Source of the DNA: Paenibacillus terricola
GTDB taxonomy: Bacteria > Bacillota > Bacilli > Paenibacillales > Paenibacillaceae
Assembly: GCF_014779765.1 (NCBI RefSeq)
Contig: NZ_JACXZA010000001.1
Coordinates: 1,426,001-1,490,000 of the forward strand
Reading direction: 5' to 3'
DNA length: 64,000 bases
In this document: positions 54,711 to 63,178 of the stretch, one piece after another
Layout of the letters: the number at the start of each line of letters is the position of its first letter
How positions within the stretch are numbered: the first letter of the stretch is position 1
The notes under the pieces: generated by a model
What the model was told of the DNA's origin: nothing
The model's input: only the letters and a program-made list of their open reading frames with translations
Database searches by the model: none
Program-made: the position numbers and the translations under genes

Positions 54711-55487
54711 ATGAAGAGAACAGAATCGCTGCTTCAACGGCTCAATGAAATTGGGAGGACGCTTGAGCGCAAAGGGGGAGCGTTTGTATTACTAGGTGTA
54801 GGTTCTGTAGGGATCGAAATGGAACGATTAGATGAATATTCGGATTTGGATTTCTTTGTCATTGTGAAACCAGGGGAGAAGAGCAGATATATCGATCAAT
54901 TGGATTGGCTCGAAGAGACTCACCCGCTTGCCTACTCGTTTAAGAATACGGATGATGGTTACAAAATATTGTTCGAGGACGGTATTTACGGCGAATATGC
55001 TGTGTTTGAAGAATGGGAGTTGGCGAACGTCTCCTATAAAGGGGGACGAATCGTATGGAAGGATCCGGTGTATGGTCAATTCATACCCGCTAACTCATCC
55101 AATCCAATTATTAGTGTAAGAAAGGATTCATTGGACTTTCCACTGAACGAAGCTTTGACGAATCTATACGTAGGTCTGGGTCGCTTTGCACGTGGTGAGC
55201 GTCTATCAGCAATGAGATTTGTTCAAAGCTACGCGATCGACAGTATTCTATCCGTTCTCCACCTGTTGGAGCAAGAAGTGGATTACTATCCTGACCCATT
55301 CGGGAATGAGAGACGGTTAGAGAAGCGATTTCCACGTTTTGCGACACGCATCAGTGGGATGATGCAGGGGTATGATCGTGTTCCCGAGTCCGCGCTGTGC
55401 ATATTAAATTACCTGGAAGAAGTGTATCCGGTTAATCGAAGGTTAAGTGAAGAAATACGGGGATTGGCGGCAAATCTAGAGATTTAA
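54711..55487 (+). CDS. Nucleotidyltransferase-fold protein
   Basis: 258 residues. The polymerase-beta-type active site is visible at residues 25-50: FVLLGVGSVGIEMERLDEYSDLDFFVIV (GSVG, then SDLDFF with two Asp). The C-terminal helical part (EALTNLYVGLGRFARGERLSAMRFVQ) is like the aminoglycoside-nucleotidyltransferase C-terminal domain. It may adenylate a small molecule; a resistance function is possible but unproved. AAGGAGGAATCGTG precedes the ATG. A leader hairpin lies upstream. Confidence 0.82.
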   Translation: MKRTESLLQRLNEIGRTLERKGGAFVLLGVGSVGIEMERLDEYSDLDFFVIVKPGEKSRYIDQLDWLEETHPLAYSFKNTDDGYKILFEDGIYGEYAVFEEWELANVSYKGGRIVWKDPVYGQFIPANSSNPIISVRKDSLDFPLNEALTNLYVGLGRFARGERLSAMRFVQSYAIDSILSVLHLLEQEVDYYPDPFGNERRLEKRFPRFATRISGMMQGYDRVPESALCILNYLEEVYPVNRRLSEEIRGLAANLEI

Positions 55488-55667
55488 AAAAAGGAGGATA
55501 ATTTAACCATTTAAAGAATAAATTAAAGATCTTTATATGCTTAATCGTAGTAAGTGATGGACCAAAATTTATTTCTAATGGGGAATGAAACTAATGGGAG
55601 AACTATTCAATAGTGAAATTACACCCTGGCAATATGTGGAGGATCTTGATGCAAAGGAGCCGTCGAA

Positions 55668-56495
55668 ATGCAAAAACCATTATTTGACCCCATGCAGCAT
55701 CCGTATTGGATTCCACCCCAAACGGCAGAGTGGCACGCCAATGTGGCGCTTGAAAGTGGAGTTTATAAATACCCATGGAAATCCGTGTTTGATGAACCGA
55801 GAGCAGAAACCATTTTCGCAGACAAAATCTCTGCTTTTCTCAATGAGGATACGCGAGTATTAGACGTCGGGTGCGGTCATGGCGAATTCACGATGACTTT
55901 TGCTGATAAAACCCAAGAAGTTATTGGTATCGACGTCGTTCCTGCGTACATATCGACTGCAAATGGAAATGCCAGTCAATCTACTCGATTTCTTGTTGTA
56001 GATGCTGACGGGAAGATGCCGTTTCTTGATGATACTTTTGATGTCATCTATACGAAGAAAGGTCCATGGCTATTTCACAGAGGGTTAGATGAGGGACATC
56101 GGATCTTAAAGCCTGGCGGAATTGTGCTCGGTTTATATCACTGTGGTACGGATGGTGGACTTAGACGATTATTTCCAGGATTGTACACACCACTTCCAGA
56201 CAATTACCTAGCCGATATTCAGTCTCGATATGATAGACAACTTTCTGAGAGCAATCTGAAGAGGATAGACCTCCAAATCTTTGAAGAGGTTGAATTTCTG
56301 TCGAGCCCTGAGGATGTATTGATTAAGAAATGTTTTGGTCAGAAGGAATCGCTGAAGAAGATTGTATGGGATGAATGCTTAAGAGAAGTGGAAGACATAT
56401 TTGCCCGGCATTCCACTCCGAAAGGGCTGCGAGTCGTGAACTATCATGCATTAATGATCGGACAGGCGGATGAAATGAAAGGAGGATCCGTGTGA
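55668..56495 (+). CDS. Class I SAM-dependent methyltransferase
   Basis: 275 residues. Motif I is RVLDVGCGHGEFTMTFA (residues 63-79), motif II VIGIDVVPAYIS and the post-motif region RILKPGGIVLGLYH. The N-terminus (MQHPYWIPPQTAEWHANVALE) is reminiscent of rRNA-guanine or tRNA-type orphans, with no Cys zinc cluster. Substrate unknown. ATG 55668 is eight bases after AAGGAG. A short frame before it (ATG 55594, product starting GELFNSEITPWQYVEDLDAK) looks protein-like for 25 residues and may be a remnant. The stop overlaps the next start. Confidence 0.88.
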   Translation: MQKPLFDPMQHPYWIPPQTAEWHANVALESGVYKYPWKSVFDEPRAETIFADKISAFLNEDTRVLDVGCGHGEFTMTFADKTQEVIGIDVVPAYISTANGNASQSTRFLVVDADGKMPFLDDTFDVIYTKKGPWLFHRGLDEGHRILKPGGIVLGLYHCGTDGGLRRLFPGLYTPLPDNYLADIQSRYDRQLSESNLKRIDLQIFEEVEFLSSPEDVLIKKCFGQKESLKKIVWDECLREVEDIFARHSTPKGLRVVNYHALMIGQADEMKGGSV

Positions 56496-57166
56496 ACGCA
56501 TATGAAGAGGTATGTCATTGGGAAAAGACGGAGGCCGTGCAAACATTACGCAGATGTGGTCTTGCAAACGGGATGACAGCTATGGATCTTGGCTGTGGTC
56601 TTGCTCATTATACAATCCCCGCCGCTATAGCTGTAGGAGTGGAAGGTCGCGTCATTGCCGTGGATAAAGACAAGAAACCGCTCAAAGCAGCCCATCAACG
56701 CATCCAGGATGCTGAGTTGTCTAATGTTGAAGTACTGTGCGCCAATCATTTGGACCTAGCTCATATTCCAGACAGCAGCATCGATTTCATAATGATCTAC
56801 GATATGATTCATACGAACGCAAGGGTCGAGATGTATCCTGTAATAAAACGATTGCTTAAGCCTAGCGGAATATTATCTTTTCTAGCCTTTGGGGAGATTC
56901 GTATTCGCAAGAATCCACAAGGTGTTTTGGTGAAGTCTGACAATGGTAAGAATATTACAGATTCATTCGACGATGCATTGAATCAATTGCGCGGTGAAAT
57001 TGAATCGTTCGAATTCGAACCTCACTCGATTATAGAGAATGAAGGAGTGCATTTTGATCACTTTCATAGTCCCTATCATTGGAAGAGGTATGGCGAAGTT
57101 CGACTGCATTCACTCGAACGTGGGAACATACATAATTACTTGAATGTGAAGGAAGTACGAGTTTGA
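56492..57166 (+). CDS. Class I SAM-dependent methyltransferase
   Basis: 224 residues. Motif I is GMTAMDLGCGLAHYTIPAA (27-45), followed by GRVIAVDKDKKPLKAAHQR and DSSIDFIMIYDMIHTNARVE. It begins at a GTG that overlaps the stop of the previous methyltransferase (GTGTGA) after AAAGGAGG. It is only distantly similar to that protein. The two methyltransferases and the P-loop kinase behind them form one operon; the shared substrate is unknown. Confidence 0.88.
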   Translation: MNAYEEVCHWEKTEAVQTLRRCGLANGMTAMDLGCGLAHYTIPAAIAVGVEGRVIAVDKDKKPLKAAHQRIQDAELSNVEVLCANHLDLAHIPDSSIDFIMIYDMIHTNARVEMYPVIKRLLKPSGILSFLAFGEIRIRKNPQGVLVKSDNGKNITDSFDDALNQLRGEIESFEFEPHSIIENEGVHFDHFHSPYHWKRYGEVRLHSLERGNIHNYLNVKEVRV

Positions 57167-57177
57167 AAGGAGCAATC

Positions 57178-57738
57178 ATGTTCTTTCTACAAATGTCTGG
57201 ATTCCCTGGCTCGGGGAAATCAACGCTCGCCAGGGAAATAGCGAAGATCACGAAAGCCGTTATTATAGACCATGATATTGTGAAATCAGGCTTAATAGAG
57301 GGACTGGAGCTAGAGGGAGTCCACGATGTAGATCCCAAACGTGCAGGCGGAGCTGCCTACCATTTGGAATGGTCATTAGTCGATTTCTATCTCTCTCAAG
57401 GACATAACGTTATTCTGGATAGTCCATGTTTGTATGATGTTCTGGTTGAGAAAGGTACCGGATTGGCACTGAAACATGATGCAAATTATAAGTATGTGGA
57501 GTGTATTTTGAACGATATTCATGAACTCAACAATAGGTTGACCAAGCGTGAACGAATGATGACCCAGATTGGTCCGGTTGATATACCTGAAGAAAGATGG
57601 CAGGAAGTCATCAATCGTGCGAAGAAGCCAGCCCATCTGCCATGTATGAAAGTGGACACTTCGCAGCCTTTGGATGATTACCTCGGCGCTGTTATAGCTT
57701 ACATCAATAAACCCGATCATAATGACCGGGTAGGGTAA
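57178..57738 (+). CDS. P-loop kinase (AAA/zeta-toxin-like small-molecule kinase)
   Basis: 186 residues. Walker A is MSGFPGSGKSTLAREIA (residues 6-22); DHDIVKSGLIEG follows as the base-binding Asp region, NVILDSPCLYDVLVEKG as Walker B-like strand, and NNRLTKRERMM as the Arg-rich lid. This is the form of kinases of small molecules such as AAA_33/chloramphenicol phosphotransferase-like proteins. ATG 57178 is five bases after AAAGGAG; the TTG at 57163 is too early. It closes the methyltransferase operon. Confidence 0.85.
   Translation: MFFLQMSGFPGSGKSTLAREIAKITKAVIIDHDIVKSGLIEGLELEGVHDVDPKRAGGAAYHLEWSLVDFYLSQGHNVILDSPCLYDVLVEKGTGLALKHDANYKYVECILNDIHELNNRLTKRERMMTQIGPVDIPEERWQEVINRAKKPAHLPCMKVDTSQPLDDYLGAVIAYINKPDHNDRVG
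57708..57732 (-). terminator. Terminator of the 32-residue gene (inside the kinase 3' end)
   Basis: Minus strand: ACCCGGTCATTATGATCGGGT then TTATT. It lies within the last codons of the convergent kinase gene. Confidence 0.55.
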
Positions 57739-57765
57739 TGCAATTTAGGCAAAGTGATCCTCGGA

Positions 57766-57864
57766 CTATTTCTGCACATTTGGTTTCCCTTGATCGTTCG
57801 GATCGTTGGAACGAGACGGGTTGCTTTTCGGCTTGTGTTTATTAGGATTTGTTTTTGTGCTCAT
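57766..57864 (-). CDS. Tiny basic hydrophilic protein of 32 residues
   Basis: The minus strand carries AGGAGGTGATC, an exact long match to the end of 16S rRNA, six bases before the ATG at 57864. The product begins MSTKTNPNKHKPKSNPSRSN and ends GKPNVQK: rich in Lys, Asn, Pro and Ser, with no hydrophobic core. This composition and the very strong ribosome site recall small acid-soluble spore proteins, but it does not match a class I can name. Confidence 0.62.
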   Translation of the reverse strand: MSTKTNPNKHKPKSNPSRSNDPNDQGKPNVQK

Positions 57865-57977
57865 ATGATGGATCACCTCCTGTATTTATCCTGCAATCAG
57901 TATTTCACCGAACTGATATCCTTATTAGAATGAATTTGTAGTTCGTAAGCATGCATGAAATTTGGCGAGCTTAATAT

Positions 57978-58557
57978 TTATTGAACTGAGTTTGCGATCT
58001 CGGGATGGATTTTTAACAGGGTATGAACAAGTCTAAGGTGCGGGTAAGGTTCCAAAGGTAGATTTAGCGGAAGGTTGTGCTCGACGATCGCTTTCCCGCC
58101 GTTCTCTAGGAAATGCCCAAGGGATAAATTGCCCGACGTAATTGTTGCAATTTCAGTCGGGGTGAGAAGCAATAGACCTTTTGTTTCGGCTGCTGGTCGT
58201 GGAGTATCATGGGAGTATGCCAAATAGATCGGTGTGACATAGCGGCTATCCTTACGTTTCCCAACAAGAATAGGTTGAACGTCATCTACTTGCCAGCCTA
58301 TTTTCTTCAAAGAAGGTTGGTCCGATGATTCAAACCAGTATGTAGCTGGTGGTTTAAGCGCTGTTAATGCAATGGATGCTTCTTCGAACACCTCACGTGA
58401 GGCACATTCCCATCCTGTTTCGCCATTTTCTCTGCGCCCGCCTAATCTAACGACACCCAGAGTTGTTCCTTTCTTTGTAGGGCCCACTTGAAATGGGAAA
58501 AGTCCGTCAAATTCACATAAACTCCAGCCGTAATAATCGCATCGTGCACCAACTCAT
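57978..58557 (-). CDS. Nudix hydrolase with a frameshift near its start
   Basis: About 190 residues. The Nudix box is LGGRRENGETGWECASREVFEEASI. The N-terminal part CDYYGWSLCEFDGLFPFQVGP is in frame with it but has no start codon; the well-placed ATG 58557 (after AAGGAGGG) is in another frame and ends after 14 codons. One extra or missing base near 58545 would join them. The GTG at 58487 would give a shorter protein without ribosome site. The enzyme would cleave a nucleoside-diphosphate-linked compound. Confidence 0.78.
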
Positions 58558-58695
58558 ATTATACCCTCCTTTTTGATGCAAACTCTTTGTGATGAAGGAA
58601 ACAATATCACTATTACAATTAACCGCTTTTCCATTGTTTGAATTGGATGCACTAATCTCTATTCTGGTAATTCATCGAAACAGAGGTTTGAAATT

Positions 58696-59523
58696 ATGAC
58701 TAATAAGATTGTATTGCGATTGCTCGCAGTAAGCTTCATTCTGCTCCTTAGTTCCTGCAGTTTAGGTATACAGAGTAATTCAGGTACTAACGAGCGATTG
58801 CCAGCAGGATACACGATGGCGAATATTGAGAGCGCGATCGATGAGTGCATAAATTACATAATGTGGTCTAATCCGAATCAAGATTATTCTCGAACGGAAG
58901 ATTCGGCGCCTTATATCGGACAACAGGTTTCAGCTGAAGTGAGAGTATACACGGACTCTTCTGGCGATCGTAAAGTATACGTACAATCAAACATAGACAT
59001 CTGGAATAATGCATTGTTCCAATTTAAACGATTGGATGGAAGCGTATATTGCACAGGTCATACGACTCCGGCAAAGCGATCTTGGCCAACAGGTGATTAC
59101 GATGTAATTGATACTTTTTGGCTTCAAGTACAGCCCTCTCGAGATCCCCATTTTGGAAATTCGCCAGATAAAGACCGTATGATCGAGTCGATGGAGATCA
59201 AATTAACGGCAGATTGCCAAGACTACTTAGCAGGTTCGGACTGGGCATTATGGGTAGATACGGATTTTTACCTAGTGGACTTCTTTGAGTATGAAGCGAC
59301 TGCTACAATCTGGGCTGTCCGTAACAATGGGGATGCTTATCTTAAAGGGTTAATAGCTGAATTAGATCCAATAAGAAACGAATATACAGCTACAAGCTTG
59401 AAAGGATATGGTGTGGAGAATATCTTAAATAACAATGACGCTGATAGAGTGCAATTTGATATTCAAACACGGAATGCAATCAAGCACTATCAATGCACGG
59501 AATCCGGATTAAAGTCGATATGA
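58696..59523 (+). CDS. Lipoprotein of 275 residues
   Basis: Signal peptide with lipobox (VLRLLAVSFILLLSSC, Cys21). The mature protein of about 255 residues is acidic and aromatic-rich (INYIMWSNPNQDYSRTE, FKRLDGSVYCTGH, DQYLAGSDWALWVDTDFYL as CQDYLAGSDWALWVDT). Three further Cys could form disulfides outside the cell. I recognise no family. GAGGTTTGAAATT precedes the ATG. The murE-like gene follows 38 bases later. Confidence 0.72.
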   Translation: MTNKIVLRLLAVSFILLLSSCSLGIQSNSGTNERLPAGYTMANIESAIDECINYIMWSNPNQDYSRTEDSAPYIGQQVSAEVRVYTDSSGDRKVYVQSNIDIWNNALFQFKRLDGSVYCTGHTTPAKRSWPTGDYDVIDTFWLQVQPSRDPHFGNSPDKDRMIESMEIKLTADCQDYLAGSDWALWVDTDFYLVDFFEYEATATIWAVRNNGDAYLKGLIAELDPIRNEYTATSLKGYGVENILNNNDADRVQFDIQTRNAIKHYQCTESGLKSI

Positions 59524-59560
59524 CCTGTACCTACTGATTAATTTGAGGAGGTTTGCTTAG

Positions 59561-61066
59561 ATGAAATTGCGTGAATTGACAGCACTAATTCCTAATGCGG
59601 TAATTCAAGGAGATACAGAGATCGAGATTACTGGTGTTTCTAATCATTCGCAGCGTGTGAAGCCCGGTGATCTATTCGTGTGTATTTCCGAGATCCCTGG
59701 TTACCAGGAAGATCGGCACCCTTACGCTCTTAACGCTGTTCAAGCGGGAGCGGCTGCTGTTGTTGCCGAACGACCTATAGAAGTCGATGTTCCAATGATT
59801 CTTGTGAAGAATTCGCGGCATGCGCTCGCGGTACTTTCAGCGCATTTCCACCGATACCCGAGCAGTGAACTGAAGTTGATTGGAGTTACAGGCACGAACG
59901 GCAAAACAACGACAGCCCACATGATCGAAGCGATTCTGCGGCACGCCGGAAACATCGCGGGCCTGATGGGGAATATAGGGACGAGAATCGGAGACACGAC
60001 TTTCACAACGGACATCAATACGCAGGAACCGCCAGTACTGCAGGCGAATCTCAGACGAATGGTTGATGCGAACTGTACATATGCCGTAATGGAAGTGACA
60101 TCGCAGGGAATTGATGCCGGTCGGGTGCTGGGCTGTGATTTTCGGACTGCGGTATTTACGAACATTACACAGGATCATCTGGACTATCACGGAACGATGG
60201 ATAATTATATTGCGGCTAAGGGGCATTTCTTCTCTCGACTTGGCAATCGGTTCTCTGCCGATCCTAATGCTTGCAAGTTTGCGGTATTAAATGCGGATGA
60301 TCAAGCGTCGGCCGTTTTCAAGCAACTGACCGCGGCTCATATCCTTACGTACGGTATCCAAACAGACGCAGATGTGAAGGCAGAGGATATTCGTATGACT
60401 GCACAGGGTACGGCATTCCGTGCTGTCACTTATAAAGGAACTATTGAAATGCAGATGGCTATGGTAGGAACGTTTAACGTTTATAATGCACTTGCAGCAA
60501 TTACGACTGCGCTTGCAGAGGGTTTGACTCTGGAAACGATTCGCGATGGCCTCGCTTCGCTGCCTGGCGTTCCAGGACGCTTAGAGATTGTAGACGAGGG
60601 TCAGCCATTTCTTGTGCTCGTTGATTACGCCCATACACCAGATGGGTTGGATAATGTGCTTCGGGCAGTAAAGGCATTCGCCGAGAACAAAATAATTACA
60701 GTGTTCGGATGCGGAGGCGATCGCGACCGGACGAAACGACCGATCATGGGCGGCATCTCGGCTGAATATAGCGACTATGTGATTGTAACTTCCGATAATC
60801 CTCGTTCAGAGGATCCGACGCGTATTTTATCCGACATCGAGGAAGGACTGCGAGAGAAATTATATCCGTCAGATCAGTATGTATTAATCGAGAACCGTGC
60901 TGCAGCAATCTTGCATGCAATCACAATGGCGACTCCGGGGGACGTCGTCGTAATCGCGGGTAAAGGACATGAGACGTACCAGATTACGACAGATGAAACG
61001 ATTCATTTTGACGATCGTGAGGTTGCGAGGGAAGCAATTCGGGAGAGAAACGGTTCGACTAATTAG
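59561..61066 (+). CDS. murE: UDP-MurNAc-tripeptide synthetase, meso-diaminopimelate-adding
   Basis: 501 residues. ATP site GVTGTNGKTTTAHMIEAIL; substrate positions TTDINTQEPPVLQANLRRM, VMEVTSQGIDAGRVLG; the Mur ligase C-terminal domain with PGVPGRLEIVDEG and VDYAHTPDGLDNVL; and the specificity motif DNPRSEDP, which selects meso-diaminopimelate. It makes the third step of the peptidoglycan stem peptide in the cytoplasm. It stands outside a dcw cluster, so it may be a second MurE copy. GAGGAGGTTTGCTTAG precedes the ATG. The palindrome TTCGACTAATTAGTCGAA covers its stop. Confidence 0.94.
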   Translation: MKLRELTALIPNAVIQGDTEIEITGVSNHSQRVKPGDLFVCISEIPGYQEDRHPYALNAVQAGAAAVVAERPIEVDVPMILVKNSRHALAVLSAHFHRYPSSELKLIGVTGTNGKTTTAHMIEAILRHAGNIAGLMGNIGTRIGDTTFTTDINTQEPPVLQANLRRMVDANCTYAVMEVTSQGIDAGRVLGCDFRTAVFTNITQDHLDYHGTMDNYIAAKGHFFSRLGNRFSADPNACKFAVLNADDQASAVFKQLTAAHILTYGIQTDADVKAEDIRMTAQGTAFRAVTYKGTIEMQMAMVGTFNVYNALAAITTALAEGLTLETIRDGLASLPGVPGRLEIVDEGQPFLVLVDYAHTPDGLDNVLRAVKAFAENKIITVFGCGGDRDRTKRPIMGGISAEYSDYVIVTSDNPRSEDPTRILSDIEEGLREKLYPSDQYVLIENRAAAILHAITMATPGDVVVIAGKGHETYQITTDETIHFDDREVAREAIRERNGSTN

Positions 61067-61093
61067 TCGAATCTGTTGTGTAAAAAAGATAGA

Positions 61094-61123
61094 TTGAGTC
61101 TGGATTGACATCAAAACTATAAT
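61094..61123 (+). promoter_or_regulatory. Promoter with MarR-like half-operator before the lipoprotein gene
   Basis: -35 TTGAGT (61094-61099), 18-base spacer, -10 TATAAT (61118-61123). The spacer carries TTGACATCAA (61105-61114), akin to the operators at 61849 and 62314, and the stretch to AATGAGC repeats that before the MarR gene. Confidence 0.6.
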
Positions 61124-61191
61124 GAGCTTACGGAGATTCATTGACACCTCCATGGTTTGTGTACCCTACTTCATATGGGAGTGAATACAGC

Positions 61192-61757
61192 ATGAAATAC
61201 AGAATCGCATTTATATTCATTCTGGCGGTTATCGCTATCACGGGCTGTACCGAGCAGTCCGATATGGCCGATGATAAAGCGACTGCTTTTAGTGAGAAGG
61301 TCGATTTAGAAGAGAAGATAGCTAGTGGCGGGATGCAAACGAAGTACTCTCTTAAATACGAGCTTACAGCAACTATTAGCCTGAGAAAAGACGAAGATGC
61401 CGATCGAATTGTCTATGAATATTTTATAAAAAAATCAAAGAACCAATGAAAAACATTGTGATGTCTTTCTCGCTGGATAAATGGATGCAGCAACATTTAC
61501 TTACAAGCGATGTGTTTACGACAAATGCAATCAACGAAGCACCCGTAAATTTAATACCTGGTCAAGAGCCACTCGGAATAAGTTTAGCCCGTGCATTCGT
61601 ACTCGATAAACAGAAGATCAATGTCAGTATGGAACGAATTTATACAACGATGAATGTCAAACTAACCTATACGGATAACGAAGGAAGAAAGTCGGAATAC
61701 TATCAGATACAAGCTGTGCCTTCTAAGGAACTACAAGAGTATATTGCTCTAAAGTGA
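61192..61757 (+). pseudogene. Lipoprotein gene with a frameshift in a run of seven A
   Basis: ATG 61192, after GGGAGTG, starts a lipoprotein (RIAFIFILAVIAITGC, Cys18) and is open to 61449. A second frame from 61446 continues with a globular domain (FSLDKWMQQHLLTSD to VPSKELQEYIALK) and stops at 61757. One extra base in the A7 run 61428-61434 (FIKK then IKEPMKNIVM) would join the two into about 188 residues. It may be a sequencing error, slippage-dependent expression or decay. Family unknown. Confidence 0.7.
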
Positions 61758-61765
61758 TTGGATGA

Positions 61766-61794
61766 GAAAGCCGTGGGAAATTCCCCGGCTTTTT
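61766..61794 (+). terminator. Terminator of the lipoprotein gene
   Basis: AAAGCCGTGGGAA, ATTCCCCGGCTTT then TT: nearly perfect stem with T run. Confidence 0.85.
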
Positions 61795-61839
61795 GTTGTA
61801 GAAGATAAAATTAGGGTGGTGAAAAGTTTACTTAGCGTC

Positions 61840-61868
61840 TTGAATTTGGTTTGACGTCAAACTATAAT
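61840..61868 (+). promoter_or_regulatory. Promoter and operator of the MarR-type gene
   Basis: -35 TTGAAT (61840-61845), 17-base spacer, -10 TATAAT (61863-61868). The perfect palindrome GTTTGACGTCAAAC (61849-61862) fills the spacer, so bound repressor blocks polymerase. Confidence 0.85.
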
Positions 61869-61874
61869 GAGCGT

Positions 61875-62297
61875 ATGGAAACCAGAGACGCGATTTCATT
61901 GATTTCGAATATTAGAGAGAAAGTTAACCGGTTTATTGTCGCCGAGATGGTGAAGCGCGGAGTAGACGGTATTGGTACTTCGCATGGCGATATTTTTTAT
62001 TCGCTATTTAAGTCCACTAGGCTCACGATGGCTGATATTGCGAAGCGAATCAAGAAGGATAAATCTACAGTCACGGCGCTTGTTGAGAAGTTGGTTCGGC
62101 TCGGCTATGTGACGAAAGAAAGGGATATTGAAGATACTAGAGTTGTTTATGTTGCTTTGACCGACAAGGGGCAGGAGTTGGAACCAATCTTTGAACAGAT
62201 ATCCCAAGAAGTGTTAAACCTGTTCTACATGAACATTACGGAAACAGAGAAGGAAAGTCTGCTGCAAATTCTTAAAAAGATTCATGTTAACTTTTAA
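61875..62297 (+). CDS. MarR family regulator
   Basis: 140 residues: helix NIREKVNRFIVAEMVKRGV, then the winged helix LTMADIAKRIKKDKSTVTALVEKLVRLGYVTKERDIEDTRVVYVALTDKG and the C-terminal dimer helices. ATG 61875 lies exactly where transcription from the strong promoter should begin, and there is no ribosome site, so the mRNA is probably leaderless. Perfect palindromes before this gene and before the hydrolase gene suggest autorepression and control of the hydrolase. Confidence 0.92.
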   Translation: METRDAISLISNIREKVNRFIVAEMVKRGVDGIGTSHGDIFYSLFKSTRLTMADIAKRIKKDKSTVTALVEKLVRLGYVTKERDIEDTRVVYVALTDKGQELEPIFEQISQEVLNLFYMNITETEKESLLQILKKIHVNF

Positions 62298-62313
62298 TTT
62301 TTTTAACCATATA

Positions 62314-62327
62314 GTTTGATATCAAAC
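62314..62327 (+). promoter_or_regulatory. Operator before the alpha/beta hydrolase gene
   Basis: GTTTGATATCAAAC is a perfect 14-bp palindrome, differing from the MarR operator only in the two central base pairs. It lies 23 bases before the hydrolase start. Confidence 0.78.
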
Positions 62328-62349
62328 CAAATATCAAGGAGTGAATAAC

Positions 62350-63171
62350 ATGAGAGATTTCGTAAAAGAATTGCCTATCCACACAGAGAAGTATGTTGGC
62401 GACAATGATTTGTTTCTAGAGATCTATGAAGGGGAGAAACTCTTGCAAGCTGCGGAAAAAAGGCCGCCATTGCTCTTGGTTCACGGTGCTTACACAGGCA
62501 GTTGGATGTGGAGCAAATACATTCCTCACTTTATCCGTGAAGGATGGAAATGTTATGTCATGAACATGAGAAGTCACTATAAAAGTAGGCTAATGGATAT
62601 GACGAACATTACATTCGAGGACTATCTGGAGGATGTTAAAGAGATTATTGAAGAGTGCGGGAGTCCACCGATTATGATCGGATTCAGCATGGGAGGGATC
62701 CTAAGCGAGAAGCTGGCAGAAACCGTTGAGATTGCAGGGCTCGTGTTAATCGATTCTGTCATTAGCCGGGAAGTGTATGAAGCTGTTCCTTACCACCAAG
62801 CAGGCCAATTGTTCCAAGGACTAGTCGCACCTGCTCCTGCCCGTGAAGAACTTACAACCATTGATGAATCGGAAGAGGACATAGCATTCCAACGAAAGTA
62901 TCTGGCGATGGAGTCAGCTAAGGCGTTTAATGCTTTTATCCTCACACCGGAAAGTAAAGGGATATCGATCGACAGCAGTTTGATTACTTGTCCATGTCTT
63001 GATGTCAATGCGGTGAACTGTGAAGATGACGATCGTAGAGGTAGAGTGACAGCCGAGCACCTCCGTGCTGAATACAAAGGGCTCTGGCATACCACTCATA
63101 CTGGTGTTCTAATCGGTCAGAGATATGAGGAAGCAGTAGGTACGATTCTGAAATGGTTAGAAAGCTTCTAA
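62350..63171 (+). CDS. Alpha/beta hydrolase
   Basis: 273 residues. Oxyanion strand PPLLLVHGAYTGSWMW, nucleophile elbow MIGFSMGGIL (Ser113), and the closing His in HTTHTGVLIGQRYEE. The acid is probably Asp in CLDVNAVNCEDDDR. It is an esterase- or lipase-like hydrolase without signal peptide. ATG 62350 is eight bases after AAGGAG. It lies behind the MarR gene with a matching operator, so induction by a MarR ligand is likely. Confidence 0.9.
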   Translation: MRDFVKELPIHTEKYVGDNDLFLEIYEGEKLLQAAEKRPPLLLVHGAYTGSWMWSKYIPHFIREGWKCYVMNMRSHYKSRLMDMTNITFEDYLEDVKEIIEECGSPPIMIGFSMGGILSEKLAETVEIAGLVLIDSVISREVYEAVPYHQAGQLFQGLVAPAPAREELTTIDESEEDIAFQRKYLAMESAKAFNAFILTPESKGISIDSSLITCPCLDVNAVNCEDDDRRGRVTAEHLRAEYKGLWHTTHTGVLIGQRYEEAVGTILKWLESF

Positions 63172-63178
63172 TAGATGT

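Noticed and set aside
55594-55863. Independent gene of 89 codons before the methyltransferase
   Set aside because: Only the first 25 codons look protein-like; the rest is the methyltransferase gene read in the wrong frame. Kept as a possible remnant in that entry.
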